Notes under the pieces: generated by a model
Told to the model about the DNA's origin: nothing
The model's input: the letters and a program-made list of their open reading frames with translations, nothing else
Databases searched by the model: none
Program-made: the position numbers and the translations under genes
Shown: positions 44,036 to 55,975 of the stretch, in pieces
How the letters are laid out: each line of letters begins with the position of its first letter
Numbering within the stretch: position 1 is the stretch's first letter
Assembly (NCBI GenBank): GCA_018806915.1
Contig: JAGKQI010000040.1
Coordinates: forward strand, 1,351,325 to 1,415,324
Direction: 5' to 3'
Origin: Phytophthora colocasiae
Taxonomy: Eukaryota; Oomycota; Peronosporomycetes; Peronosporales; Peronosporaceae
DNA length: 64,000 bases

Positions 44036-44887
44036 TTATCGGGTTAAAGGCTGAAGCGTGGACACGCTTTTGAGGGTTTGGTTCATAAAGATGCGAGATT
44101 GAGGCGTGCTCTTGTATCGAAACTTTGGTGGAGTTTTTGCAAACGCGGCCAAGTCGTGAGTTTGTTGCAACCTTTCGGAGCCAAGCGCAATCCGTGGTCG
44201 ATCTTGGGGAAGTGATTGTCGTTGATACGCCTCATGCAATGTCATCATTGTGCTAATGGGAGTTTGCATCCTCTGCCTACTTGTTTCTTGCAAGAAAGCT
44301 GCCTCTTTGTCCATCCGAGCAAGCACTTCCAATTGCCTTATCCGTTTGCGCTCTTCCATTTGTGGGACTCGAGATAGTCGGATGGATGGCGAAGTTGAAG
44401 TAAGTGGTGCGGTCGAGTGCTGCGATCCATACAAATGAGGGTTGTAGAGCTGCAATACGCGGAGTTGCTCGTTATTCGTCAGTTTAAACAGTGGTGTTCG
44501 GTATTTGTCTGGGTGCTGCTCTCGCCAACGTCGACGCAGTATCTCCCGTGCACGGTCAGCTGAATTATTCAGTCGACAAACACTTCGGAAAAATCGGGCA
44601 ATGATCAAAGCCGCCTTGTGCTGGTTGTGCGAAGAACTCGGTGTACTTGGGCCATCAGAAATGACGGTGTCGTCTTCCGAGAAATGGTCTTTTTCGCAGT
44701 TTTTATTTTTGTAAGCCTTCAGAGGAAGCACTACATCGGCTGATGAAAGCAGGTTCCGTTTGTGCTGAGGATGTCGAAAATCCGGGGGTCTCAATGGATC
44801 TACAGACTGCCTGACGCGTATTCCCTGAAGCGGACAGAAGCTTTGTTGTCGGCGGAAGTCAACAGAAGAACCCATAACACTCTTCAC
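44036..44887 (-). CDS. Unknown basic protein with IQ-like helix
   Basis: 283 codons, uninterrupted, from MKSVMGSSVDFRRQQSF. A helix HKAALIIARFFRSVCRLNN resembles a calmodulin-binding IQ motif. It is followed by a charged helix (ADRAREILRRRWREQH) and MEERKRIRQLEVLARMDKEA. The rest is Ser/Pro-rich. No named family was recognised. Convergent with the preceding gene, with only 27 bp between stops, so the 3' UTRs must overlap. Confidence 0.6.
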   Translation of the reverse strand: MKSVMGSSVDFRRQQSFCPLQGIRVRQSVDPLRPPDFRHPQHKRNLLSSADVVLPLKAYKNKNCEKDHFSEDDTVISDGPSTPSSSHNQHKAALIIARFFRSVCRLNNSADRAREILRRRWREQHPDKYRTPLFKLTNNEQLRVLQLYNPHLYGSQHSTAPLTSTSPSIRLSRVPQMEERKRIRQLEVLARMDKEAAFLQETSRQRMQTPISTMMTLHEAYQRQSLPQDRPRIALGSERLQQTHDLAAFAKTPPKFRYKSTPQSRIFMNQTLKSVSTLQPLTR

Positions 44888-45455
44888 ATCGGTGCTTTTA
44901 CTGCTCGCAAACTTGTTTGCGTCTTGACACTTTTTCCTAGATTCTTTTTGTAGCGGTTTCTGCGAGGTGGTGAAGTATCATGTGAGCACTCGATCAACAA
45001 GTTCTGTACTTGCATTCGACTTACGAAATGTAGCGCAGTATCTAGTGGCTGGCCGAGTCGAACTTTGCGTAGTACGTCAGACGAGTGATGTCTAGCATGA
45101 ACAGCATTGTTTAGGTTGACAGCAGATAAGCTTAAAGAGTTAAACCTTCACGTACACATAGTTCAGGATGGGGAAGGTATTCACCGGACTGCCTGCTTGA
45201 TAGCGGGGTGAGCTTTCAAGCTCGCTTCGCTGACTCGGGTCCACACCAACGACCATTCCCGATAACAAACAATGCAGACTGCTGGGTCAGCTAGCCCATA
45301 TATTTATATGCCAAACCTTCGATCAGCTCCCGTTAATAGCCCACTCTTTCAGAAGTGTTGAGCACTTGATGCTTCCATTACGCAACATGCCTTCCAAGGT
45401 CCTCGATGCAAAGTTCAAAGGTACTGCTCGAAACTCAGGCTGCAACGATTCTGCT
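44888..45455. other. Intergenic, no gene recognised
   Basis: About 0.6 kb with no supported coding sequence; it would include the promoter of the 44036-44887 gene. Confidence 0.4.
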
Positions 45456-45896
45456 TCATAGCGTTGCCTCCTCCACGCCCAATCTTAAATGCATCACCAG
45501 CGTGAAGTTCACAAGCTTCAACCACAGCAAATTTCCGAAAGCTTGTCGCGCCTCGCTGCGAGTTGGCAATTGGGAAAGGAAGTCGTGCTGGCGAAGAAAT
45601 GTTTCCCATCCAGAATATACCGTTTCTAGTGTGAACACTCGCTGATCTGCTTTCTCCAAGTGACCCGATCGATACCGTATACCGGAACAGTCTCCAACAC
45701 CGCAAGTTAATGGTCTTGCTCCAGCAAATGCCTCGTGCGCGCCGCTGAGGTGACTCTGAAACTCGTGAATAACAAACAAGGCCAAGGATTCTTTAGTAAA
45801 GGAACGACCGCCTCGCTTCACCCAGCGGCGAAGTTGTATACATGTACCTGTACAAATCACGACATGAAGTATAACATATGTATACGTGTACATCAT
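45456..45896 (-). pseudogene. Possible coding remnant, unknown
   Basis: An uninterrupted 146-codon frame whose middle looks protein-like (RSFTKESLALFVIHEFQSHL; YSGWETFLRQHDFLSQL) but with no recognised domain, no good start and no clear continuation. It sits at the edge of the repeat-rich right part and may be a transposon or gene fragment. Confidence 0.25.
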
Positions 45897-45956
45897 GCTT
45901 ACTACATGTCATCAAACATTTCGTACGATAGTACGTAAACTATGCTCAGGCAAATT

Positions 45957-46615
45957 GTTAGCAATACGCGTGTCTATTAGAAAGTCTAGACAATAAACCG
46001 CGCTTATTGGTCCCCCGAGCACAGACAATGGAAGTGAAGCTGAGCGGAACCGTGGGCACAGGAAAGCCCAGCGCTGAGTCAGCACACAAAACACTGCCCA
46101 CAGAAAGCAAAGCGGCCTGACCTGGCTTCTAGGATTTCATATCGGATTGGGGCTGTCCTGCTCTCCTGCTGGAGAGCGTTTTCGATCGGCTCAGAGTCGA
46201 GTTTATTGAACTGCTCAACGGGTATTGTCTGTACGTCTGCACTTCGTACAGACAACGACACAATCATTGAACAATGCTACGGCAAGGCAGCTGCACAGAA
46301 TATCATCGGAGGTGATATGGTAAAGAAAATGCAAACCGATCTCGAGATAAGGAGCTTGTGATAAATAGTACTACTGGTACCTAATTGTGACATGGTCATA
46401 TAATATATAATAATAATAATAATAATATCTGTTAGATAGTATCTATCACACATGCTCGAGATGTACCAACGGTACTTCAGACAGATTATGCTTGTATTAC
46501 GTCCAGTGGATTGGTGGCGGATGTAGTGTCCCACTACAGTTTGACGACAGCAGTAAAATATTAGCGTATTGGAACTTGAGTTAATGAACTGATTATTTCC
46601 TGGATGATTCTACTT
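45957..46615. repeat. Diverged direct repeat, copy A
   Basis: Shares ordered blocks with 46768-47353: ctattagaaagtctag, atttcatatcggattgg, atggtaaagaaaatgcaaa followed by cgatctcgaga, and attggaacttgagttaatga. Between blocks the copies differ by indels and unrelated stretches. Contains a (taa)n microsatellite at 46408-46427 and a stem-loop at about 46226-46257. Confidence 0.75.
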
Positions 46616-46767
46616 GAAGAACGCCGCTGTGGTGACAAGGATTTTTTAAACGGCCATTAGTACCACTTCTCCCGCAGGCACGACCAATAATAGCATTACT
46701 ACTACAGTATTACATAGTATACTACATGTACCGTAATCCAATGCTCGATCAGCTGGCAAGTGTGGTG

Positions 46768-47353
46768 CTAGCAATGCTTGCGTGCCTGGTGCCTATTAGA
46801 AAGTCTAGCGAATAAGCCACGTATACTGTACGTTGTCTATTGTCTGTACGTCGTACGGATAATGGAAAATATGGTCATCTTAGCTAGGAAACGTAGGACA
46901 TATACTGAGCCAGCAAGTCAGCCTGCACAACACTGAAACACTGTCCACTGTCTACATCGGAGCACCGAAACTCATGCTGGATCACACTGACTCCACTACC
47001 GGTGTATGCAAACATGGCGCACAAAAAGCGAAGCGGTCTGGCTTCTAGGATTTCATATCGGATTGGAGCTATCCTGGACTCCAAATGCTCTTCCGGCTTA
47101 GAGTTGACTTTACCGTACATTGAACTGCTAAGAATATCATTGGAGGTTTATATGGTAAAGAAAATGCAAATCGATCTCGAGATTGTGTGATACCGTCATG
47201 GTCATGTAATACATGTACATTATGAATCTGCTATCTATCACACATGCTGTTTACAGACAGATTATTATTGGATGACCATTGGTAGTGTCTCACTACGGTT
47301 TGACGAACGTTAGCGTATTGGAACTTGAGTTAATGAACTGGTTATTTCCTAGT
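46768..47353. repeat. Diverged direct repeat, copy B
   Basis: Second copy of the family at 45957-46615, same orientation. It is followed at 47355-47372 by an (act)n microsatellite. The unit has no recognisable coding region and resembles an old non-autonomous element. Confidence 0.75.
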
Positions 47354-47745
47354 TACTACTACTACTACTACTTGGTAGTAGTATACTGCGCAACACGGTG
47401 GAGTTACAAGGGCGATTTAGGAATTTAAATGGAGTCTGCCGTGGACTGACATATCTGCGAATCGCGATGCGTGAAGTCAGACCGCTTTATCAATCGTGGT
47501 GAAGCGGCTGGGGCTTTCTAGGGAAGCATAAGCTCAAAATTCTTGAACAATACTTAGTACATAGTCAGTGAGTAGCCTAGTTACCACAGGATTAAACCGG
47601 CTGACGTTGACACTCGTAGCCAATCACGTATAAGTACAGCGTCATGGACGTTGTGGCAACAGAGCACTGTTGCCCCACAAGTTGTGAGGCAGCTCGATCC
47701 TCACTTTGCAATTTTCCTTCGTCCTCCAACCAAGCAATAAACGAC
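47354..47745. other. Noncoding stretch
   Basis: About 0.4 kb with an (act)n microsatellite at its left edge and no other supported feature; it directly precedes the effector-like fragment. Confidence 0.4.
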
Positions 47746-47790
47746 ATGCGTCTCTCTCACGTTCTGGTGATCGCCGTGGCCGAAAAATAA
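47746..47790 (+). pseudogene. Truncated RxLR-type signal peptide
   Basis: A 14-codon frame MRLSHVLVIAVAEK then TAA. The first dozen residues have the typical opening of Phytophthora RxLR effector secretion signals (MRLS, hydrophobic core with V/L/A). After this the sequence becomes AT-rich with no RxLR-dEER region, so only the 5' end of an effector-like gene remains. Chance occurrence of so short a frame cannot be excluded. Confidence 0.4.
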
Positions 47791-48239
47791 TTATAATATA
47801 GTTATTGTGCAATTGTATTGACGGGGAATTATGGATTATTGGTAAGGAGTACTTTCCGTAAAATATGCAATTGTGCCCGTAATAATTAACGTAGAATACC
47901 GAATAGTACGCGGTGTTCTATTGTTATTAAACGCCCTCTTCAACCAACTAGGGCGTTGTAATTGATGGGCGTTCAATTCGTAGGGAGCTCTATTCGATTC
48001 CGCATTGTTGAGTACAATAAAAACAACGAACAATGGAGTTACCATCAAAACCAGCAAATGGATTTAGTGTTATGTTCTTCGAGAAATACTCATCGATGCA
48101 GATCTCATTGAGCGCGTCCAGAAGCTCATTGGAGCTGTCGCCGCCACTGTCACAAGCACGTCATCGGTCAGTGTGGTGAGATTTGTGAAGTAAGCAGGCA
48201 GATAGGAGCGAGCAACCGCAGTAGCGGAGAAGACCAAAA
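47791..48239. other. AT-rich noncoding stretch
   Basis: About 0.45 kb. gggcgtt and its complement recur three times near 47930-47980. No gene is supported. Confidence 0.4.
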
Positions 48240-50560
48240 CACACTTGTTTTCCACGGAGAAGCTTTGGGATTGAGGGGGAAACCTCGCAGGTGACAACCC
48301 CCTCTATAGTTAAGAACACGCAGTATCCTAACTGTCATATGTAAGATAGTCACTCGAGAACTGAGACTGGGCACAGGCTTCTTCAACTCTGGAGCTGGAA
48401 GCTGACGGAGCTCGACACGTCATCTCCACACCCCCACTTCGAGTCCGCAGCTATGCCTGCAGTAATTCGCTTCATCTCCATCTCTTTGTAGCTCGCAAAC
48501 TACTCATGACCCTCTGCATTGCTATCCTCAATAGCCAGCGGTAACGGTACAACGTTCAACCGCTCTCGAAACTTTCGAAACAGAGTAGGACCCAGAGCCT
48601 TCGTAAAGATGTCAGCGAGGTTCTCCGCTGACGGGCAGTAGCAAACTTTGACGCTCGTGGAAGTCCTGAACTTTGTGGTACTTCAGATCCACACTCTTCG
48701 TCTTGTAGTTGCCCTTTATTCCGGTCAATACGGTAATAGTAGCCTGGTTGTCCTGGTACAGGATGGTAGGGTAGTGGCGCTTGAGCTTCAGCTCCTTGCA
48801 CATGTTGTGCTTCCATATTATCATTGTTGAGCATTCGCCGTTTGCAGCAACGAATCCCAGCACAGCACGTGTCGTCAGCTCACAATCCGCTGCTTGCGGG
48901 ACTTGTACGCGTAAGTACAGCCATTAAGCTGCAACACGTAGCCTGAGAGATGGAGTGTCTGTCCTCCTTTCTCATTCCCAAGATCCGCATCTGCATATGC
49001 CACAAAAGTGCAAGTCAGGCATCTCCTTCTTTTCCCACACCAGTCCGTAGTCCATAGTTCCATGCAAAGTACCGCAGCACTCAGCTTCTGCCCATTGTGT
49101 AGTTCTATGCGTGTAGTTGTTCAAGTATTTCCCAGAGTGCGTACAGCGTTAGCCAGATCAGGACGTGTGCACTGCACTAGGTACTGTAAAACAACCAACC
49201 AAGGCTCGATAAGGAACATTAGGATCATTTAAAATCTTCCGCATCAGACGTTGCAGTCATCGGTAAAGCACCAAGAGTCTGCGGGGTAGCCACAGCTCTG
49301 CAATTCTTCCATGCCAAAACTGACTGAGAATCTTTCTCAATTTGGGCTTTCGCCAAGCGAGATCCACATCGCTTGGCCCACGATATAGTTGCTGGATCTC
49401 CTATGCCCAGCAGCAAGCTCCACCGATCCCAAGCTCTTTGGTCTCTGGAACTTAGCTTCAAGCTCACTCAGTACTAATCTCTGACGTTCTCTCGCTTTCG
49501 CGGCAATGATAACATCGTCCACGTAACACAGTCAGAAAGATAGGGCTTCCTCTCACCACACGCTGTAGTAAACACCTACATTATCCATCTTCGAACGTTT
49601 AAATCCACATGATCGTAAGTGTTCATCAAGTAGCTCGTACCAGATCAAACGGAGCTTGTTTCAATTCATACAGACTGGGCGTAATAATAATCTGCAAACA
49701 CGGCCACTTCCTTGTCGTTAAAATACTCAGGATCTCCATATAAATTTCTAAACATCCTTCCCCGCAAGCGGGGCCATTCAAGCAAGGCCGTAACAAAAGT
49801 CAATGTGTTCACACTCTAGGTCATAGTGTAATGCCAGCAACAACACTAACTTGACAGCTTCTTGCGAAACAACAGGCGCATAGGTTTCCTGCAGAAATCC
49901 ACCCTTCGTACCACGCTGTTAGACAGCCCTTGATAGTGATCCGTGCACGATGATCGAATTACTTCCACCCTTCGGGGTTCCGTTTCCGCACGAAGATCCA
50001 CTTAAGCTAGTCAACACCTTCTCGCCCTCTGACGATCCACCAATTTCCAGGTGTTGTTGCGCTTTCAAGTCTGTGTGTACTCCTTCTCCAAAGCCTCCTT
50101 CCACTTTTTCAGCATCAGGAGCTTGAAAGTGCCTCCTGAACACTTTGAGGTTCTGTGAGTAAGTTGACTGCTTGTACGACTAAGCTTGAAGGAATCTCGA
50201 CTTCATAGTCCTGTAGTCGAACATTCGGGTGTCGAATACGTGAAGACCGGCGAAACGATGTACCCGCTCGCGTGGCGTCGTCTCTCCACCCATCGGCTTC
50301 GTCGTCTTCACTATCCGTATCAATGTAAAGCCTTTCTGTAAGCCGTAATGCGCCCCAATAATTCTGCAGGATCACCAAAACCACACCATCGTCTTCAATA
50401 TCACCTGTTTCCAATTTCAACACCTTCGCAAAATTACCACTGCCCTGGTCTCCCATACCGAAGGTGAAGATTCTCGATCCGTTGGCGTTCTGGTTGCTGC
50501 TAAGCATTGACTGCTGTTAGGCGAGTCTGCAACCCCATCTACACCTTCTTCACGATATTG
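48240..50560 (-). mobile_element. Decayed Copia relic
   Basis: Pieces of Copia pol in minus-strand order: the pre-RT linker (RRSSRIRHPNVRLQDYEV, near 50200), RT catalytic area (DDVIIAAKARERQRL, near 49510), RNase H (AYADADLGNEKGGQTLHLSG, near 48990; YQDNQATITVLTG, near 48750). Many frame breaks and stops interrupt it. Bases 48273-48322 resemble the polypurine-like core of the young Copia LTR (gagggggaaa...aaccccct), so a decayed 3' LTR probably lies there. No matching 5' LTR was found. Confidence 0.75.
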
Positions 50561-51053
50561 AACCTCCCGCCGTGAAGGCGCACCTTTCTAGTGCTGAAGT
50601 ACATCCGCGGATGTCGACAGATCTCCTGCTCTCAGCAGAACTTCCGCCGGAACTCTCTAGATCACTTCCGACAGATCTCCTGCCTTTCAGCAGGAATCCA
50701 AGCCGAACCTCTAGCTCAACTCTCAGAACCAACAACCAGGCGCACCTGACGACAGACAAGAGCAGCAGGTTCACTTCTGTTCCTCCAGAACAAACAACCA
50801 AAACCAGCATACATTTCTATTTGGCGTTGACGCTTTCCGATGGACCATCAATCTCATCTTGAGCATTCCTCTTATCTGGCACTTCCTCGATTTAAGACTG
50901 GTAAGCGCACGTACGGGATAATAGTAGGCAAAACATGCCTCCCTCGACCATAACGATTTGATAGCAACTTGGCTACATAGTGAAGCTGCTCCAACTGTCC
51001 AATCCTCTTCAAATTCCACTGGAACGAACTTCCACAATGTTTCAGTTATCAGG
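50561..51053. other. Copia relic flank with short direct repeat
   Basis: Contains the direct repeat cgacagatctcctgc at 50615-50629 and 50669-50683 and a 14-bp palindrome acatccgcggatgt. Minus-strand reading at 50771-51037 could be more Copia gag, but this is unclear. It ends at the Gypsy LTR. Confidence 0.4.
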
Positions 51054-51526
51054 TGTAACGGTTACACGTACAAGTGGTTGTACCACTTTGTAACTCTAAC
51101 AGTTAGGATAACTGTTAGAGGTTGGAAATGGGCTCTCAGACCTTGGTGTGCTGTACACACCAATGGATACATGGGCGAACCACATTATTGGATGGTTCGT
51201 GTGCATTTAGGCATATTATTGGTAGAAAGTAACGGATTTCTACCAATCACTGAGCAGAGTTTTCTGCCAAACCACAATGTTGGCAGACCCTTTAGAAATA
51301 GATAAACAAACAGTTTTAGGAGGTCCATAATTGGCTTATGCCAAATTCAATAACAGTTCTCATTTTACGGTATTTTTGCAGTTTAATTTAAGTTATATTT
51401 GATTTAATTATACTTATTTTAAATAAGTATACTTAAATTAAGTCTATTCTAATTGCACGCTTCCTCACTACACGTAAGCGCACGTGTACGCTATCTTAAT
51501 AGGCTCTAGGGTAGTGACCCATTACA
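51054..51526 (+). repeat. Gypsy 5' LTR
   Basis: 473 bp, starts TGTAAC and ends ATTACA, i.e. inverted TGTAA/TTACA termini. At least six hairpin-forming inverted repeats occur in its first 230 bp. Confidence 0.92.
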
Positions 51527-51528
51527 CC

Positions 51529-51536
51529 TGGTAGCA
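51529..51536 (+). other. Gypsy primer-binding site
   Basis: TGGTAGCA two bases after the 5' LTR matches the complement of the 3' end of an initiator tRNA-Met of the ...TGCTACCA type. The match is only 8 bases. Confidence 0.5.
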
Positions 51537-51616
51537 ATTTTTTGTAGTCCGTCCCACGACCGATTGCTGTTCGTCTGTAATGGAGTCATACGAACGCGGG
51601 GTAGAGAACTCCCCAA

Positions 51617-52648
51617 ATGGATGAGGGATCCACTGGGACTCACATGTCCGTGACGCGCACGGACTGTGCCCACCTGTCAGATCCAGAGTGGGGAAGCTCT
51701 CCAAAGCACTTTCACAAGTCATTGGAGCAGTGGGGCAGCGGTAGCGACGATGCTTCGTACGCTAGTCGCCGACAGAGCAACACGGTGTTGCTCTGGGGTA
51801 CATTGTTAAGGAGCAACGATGATGCGCGTTGCTGCCTCGGTGGCTTCCTAAGCCACGCGTGGAGTCGTTGCGAAACTCCACGTGAGTACCTACACGGGGG
51901 AAGGAGGACGAGACCCTCCTTCGTTGGCTTGTCGAAACTTGACATTGCAGCTGTTGCGGCTCGACGTGTATCTTCTCGATCCGATGTCGAAGGTCGCGTT
52001 CGCCATGTCAGCGTCTTGGCGGACGTGCGAGGAGTTGGGCCTATGGGCGCCGACTTCCGGATCCTACGTGCTTCGGCACGTACGAGGTAAGTTTCACAAA
52101 GAGGAGCTCAAGCCTTCTGCGTTTGAAGCCCCAAAAGAACGAGTTCAGATCGAGAGCGGAATTTCTCGATCTGCAGCAGGCGGCAAGGATGATGTTCACA
52201 CCCTTGTGCCCAGCATGCTCGATACTTGGTATCGAACATAGTGGCCAACCCGATCGACGAGGCGACCAAGGTCGTCACGTTCATGAAGGGACTAAGAGAT
52301 GGTCCTGTCAAAAACATATCTCTCTCCGGAGAGTATCCGGGAATACTCGAAGAGGCGATCAGCCTTGCAGATGGCAAGAGGAGTTTAGCCGACGTCAAGC
52401 TTAAACTCATGCAAACAAGCGCCGGAAGCCGGCGCGTCCTGTTGTGGAAGCGACGGGAGGTCCGGAACCTATGGACCTTCCTCGAGTGCTACGGACTGCT
52501 GGTCAACAGCAGCGTAGGAACAGTGCAAGGTACACCGACATGTTACAAGTGTAGTAACATCGGTCACTATGCACGCGAGTGCACAGCGCGGGCGGGCGTT
52601 CAAAAATGCCAAGCTGACCAAAGTAGGCGCGGGGCGTCCTACTGGTGA
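51617..52648 (+). pseudogene. Gypsy gag remnant with CCHC zinc knuckle
   Basis: Frames change repeatedly (51617-52090, 51882-52241, 52123-52404, 52226-52648). Recognisable pieces are LTLQLLRLDVYL near 51950, ATKVVTFMKGLRDGP near 52270, and the zinc knuckle CYKCSNIGHYAREC near 52540. Gag would form the particle. As written it cannot be translated in one piece. Confidence 0.8.
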
Positions 52649-52964
52649 TGCAGTCCCGCGTGTCGAGCTTGGACACGCGACGATGAGGATCTCGCTGCGC
52701 CCCAGCGAGAAAGTTTCTCTCGGGCTGTGGAAGCCGCAAGATGACAAGCCAAACCTTGTCATCCTTGAACGTGATGTCGAAGAGAGAAAACTCTCTTCGT
52801 GCCCTTCTAGTGGGACTCGGGCGCGTCGAACAATCTTTGTTCGACAGGGAAGTCTTCGAAGACTTGACTTCGAAGAGGGGCCGGACACGCCTCGGGCAGC
52901 GTAAGTTGGAGGTGCGGTTGGGCAACGGGTGCCACCGTGAGTACCGCTGAGAAGCGCGTAGTCC

Positions 52965-53297
52965 GTGTGCGCTTCCTCTTACAAACGAAGGACGTTTGTA
53001 GAAGATCTTATCATCGTCTTGGATCTAGACGATAAGTTCGACTTGGTATTAGGCATGCCGTGGCTTGCACGGCATGACCCGGTGATCAACTGGGAGAAGC
53101 GTAACGCCCGTACGCTTCCAACAACACATGCGCGACAGAGAGCGATGGCCTCTGTCAGTGCTGCACATGCACCGGCCGGTGCATGTGGATCCTCAGCTGA
53201 GGCAGCAGCGGCCGCCGCTGCCTCCGGATCGCCGCCGGCGACTCATCAACGACTCCCGAGAGTCGTTGGGAGAAAATGCGTCGACTCAGAAATCTGA
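52965..53297 (+). pseudogene. Gypsy protease-like region
   Basis: The segment LIIVLDLDDKFDLVLGMPWL then ARHDPVINWEKRN is typical of the C-terminal part of retropepsin-like Gypsy proteases (the D(L/V)VLGMPWL motif). The catalytic D-S/T-G upstream is not clearly readable because of frame changes. Confidence 0.65.
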
Positions 53298-53449
53298 GCC
53301 GAAGGGGTCGCGGTCAAGCATGAAAGTGAGTGGTCAGTGAATGTGAATCACCTAACGCATAAAACATCTGAATGATGTTTGTCACATGAGTGATGGTCAG
53401 GTGAATCGCATTCACTCAGAGAGAAGGTAAAATACCGGTAGTTACTTCG

Positions 53450-54130
53450 GTATCCTTGGAGTGTACTTCAAGCCCCAAGGGTCGCGCCGACGACGTCGCG
53501 TCAACTCTGGTTGAGATTGACGAAGCCAAATAATATTCGGGGAACCGAAAGGCGCAAGCGTCAGCTCTGGGAGCTGACGCCACTGGCGCTTCGCCTGCCA
53601 GTTCCGGGAACTAGCGATCGGTCATCGTCGCCCGGGAGCTGATGAGACGTGTATAGGCGAACAGTCGCTGCCAGTTCCGGGAACTAGCGATCGTACATCC
53701 GCTCTGGGAACGGATGATATGTGTATAAGCGAACACTCGCCAGCGCAGGAAGCTTAGCGAGAGCACGTCGACTCCGGGAGCTCGTGACGATGCGGTTGCT
53801 TCATCCTTCGGGCTCCGGGAGTGGAGGGAGGCGCAGCGGTTCAGGGAACCGACCGCGCGTGGAGAGGAGGTGCTGGCGGTTGCAAACGCTCAGCACCCGA
53901 ACAACTCTGCGTGCTCACGTGCAGCAGCGCTGCACGCGATGAGCGGCACTCAAGCCGGGCTTGATAGGTGCGAGTCAGCGGAAGGAATCCGCCGACGATA
54001 GCGGGATAACGTCCCGTCCAAGGTGCGAATGCCTTGACGTGGAGCACCTGGAGCCGGGCTCCATGGTAGATCTTCGCGGCGCAAGCTCAGGGAGTTAAAA
54101 GCGCGAGTCTCAGTCCGGGACTGAGAGACG
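53450..54130 (+). repeat. Array of hairpins with YGG-type loops inside Gypsy
   Basis: Successive hairpins share a CGG, TGG or similar trinucleotide loop: a 10-bp stem at 53558-53567/53571-53580 with loop tgg, agttc-cgg-gaact twice (about 53600 and 53673), and an 8-bp stem at 54108-54115/54119-54126 with loop cgg. A 73-bp imperfect tandem repeat spans about 53596-53740. Confidence 0.6.
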
Positions 54131-54479
54131 GGTGTATCTGCAGTGCAGACACTGAGAGTGTCGAGACGTTGAACGTCTTGATAACGTACTGGTACCTGGG
54201 TTACAGTACTCAGAGGATGCGGTTATAATCCGCCGACGAGTGCGTCGGCGTTGACCGCACTTCCAACGATGAGCGTTGGAAGCGCTTCGCGCGAGACTTG
54301 TACCGATGGACGCATCGAACAAATTCTGCATTCTCTCGATATCGAGAGAGTGGATCGCGAAGCCGAAGAGCTGAAGCTGTGCTCGTCGTCGATGGGATCA
54401 CTGAGGGTGATGACTCTCAGTGCGAAGACTCAAGAAGCAGCGCTTCGAAGAAAAGTAAGAGTTGGGACTCGTTGAGGTC

Positions 54480-55975
54480 GAGTCCCTACTACGAAGTTAT
54501 TCTGCGGGAGTACAAGGCGATGTACTCCTGGATCGAGACTCCTTCCGGAGCTTCTGAAGGACAAGGGCGTACAGCACGAGATTTGATCTCGTGCCGGGCA
54601 CGAAGTGCTGGTGTTACACGGCAGTGGCTACTGCCGCGTGAACAAGTGTAAAGCGATCGACGACTTCTTTGAAAGTCGTCGTCTTGCAGGTCAAGGTGCG
54701 CGGAGTCAAAGTTCTCCGCACAGTGCGCCCAACGTTCTGTGTTAAGAAAACCACAGGGCGGGCTGGCGCATTCGTTCATGCGGTACAACAAGTTGAACGA
54801 TGCGACGATACCGGCGCAGACGCCGATACTGGGCGAAAAGATGTTAATCATCGATTCGATGGCCTTGAGCACTATCTTCAGTGCTCTAGATCTGCGTGAT
54901 GGATTCCCTATCAGGATCTCATGCGTGAGAGGGACATCCTCTCACTGCGGTAAGCACTCCAAGCGGTATGCTTTGGGGAGTGGCTCGTCATGCCACAGGT
55001 GGCTTAAGAACGCCCCTGCGACGTTCAATAGATGCGTGACACATCTATTGCGCTTCGGTGCGCGACTTCGCACCGAGCTACTTCGACGACGTATGTTCGT
55101 CCACAGCCGGGCTGTGAACGGGAAGATGGATACTGAGATGCACAAGGTGCATTCCGAGAAGCTGCCAGAGCTTAATGAGGAAACATAAGCTCTATGCGAA
55201 CCTGAAGAAGCTGTATCTTCAGGGGCGAGCTTGAGACACCCGTGCTGGGGTGTCTCAGGTGGGGCCAAAGACGGCGTGCGCCCTGACCCAGAGAAGGTCA
55301 GAGTGACTCAAATGAATGGCCCACGCCATTCAATGTGAAGGAATCTGAGGCAGTTCTCATTTGCCAACGTACTTGTGCAAGTACGTGGAGAACTATGCGG
55401 GCAAGATTCGTCCAGGTTGTCAGCAGCTTCTAAGAAAGAAGCTGAGTGGATTTGGACGACCGGAGTGCGAGGAGGTATTCGGTGCAGTCAAGCAGGGCTT
55501 GACTGAAGCGCCGGGATCTTGGCCGTGGCGGATTTCGCCAAGATCGTCCATTCCACGTAGTGCGTGCGATGCATCCGACTTTGCAATCGGATGTGACATT
55601 GATAAACACGCCGATCACGAAGGGCGTGATCGTGTAGTCTACTATCAATCGCGGTCAGCTGAAGCCAGCTGAGCGTAACTCATTCCGTACATGAAGGTAA
55701 GGGAGCTCCTTGCCATGAAGTATGCACTCGCAAAGTTCCGCTGAGTGTATCTACTTCGGGGAGTAGACCGTTCGTGGTCTTATACAGACCACGCATCATT
55801 GCGTAACGGCGATTAAGTCGCCGCACATCTCGCAACGTATGGCGAGATGGTTGTCCTTCTTCGCGGGGAGGTACAACTTCCGGGTGCGGGAGTACAAACC
55901 CGGAAGACTCAATGTAGTGGCCGACGCGTTATCGCGTCGACCTGACTATGTGCGGGAGAGATTTGGTCGACGCCA
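54480..55975 (+). pseudogene. Gypsy reverse transcriptase / RNase H remnant
   Basis: Pieces in order: KLNDATIPAQTPI near 54795, STIFSALDLRDGF near 54870, LKNAPATFNRCVTHLLR near 55005, the FDD catalytic area near 55085 (broken by an inserted or lost base), FGAVKQGLTEAP near 55485, CDASDFAIGCD near 55565 (RNase H), and KPGRLNVVADALSRRPDY near 55895. Frame breaks separate nearly all pieces. Confidence 0.85.

Noticed and set aside
53000..55700. CRISPR-like or tandem-repeat explanation for the repeated hairpins
   Set aside because: The stems all differ in sequence, spacing is irregular, and the region encodes Gypsy RT/RNase H motifs; there are no repeated units with spacers.
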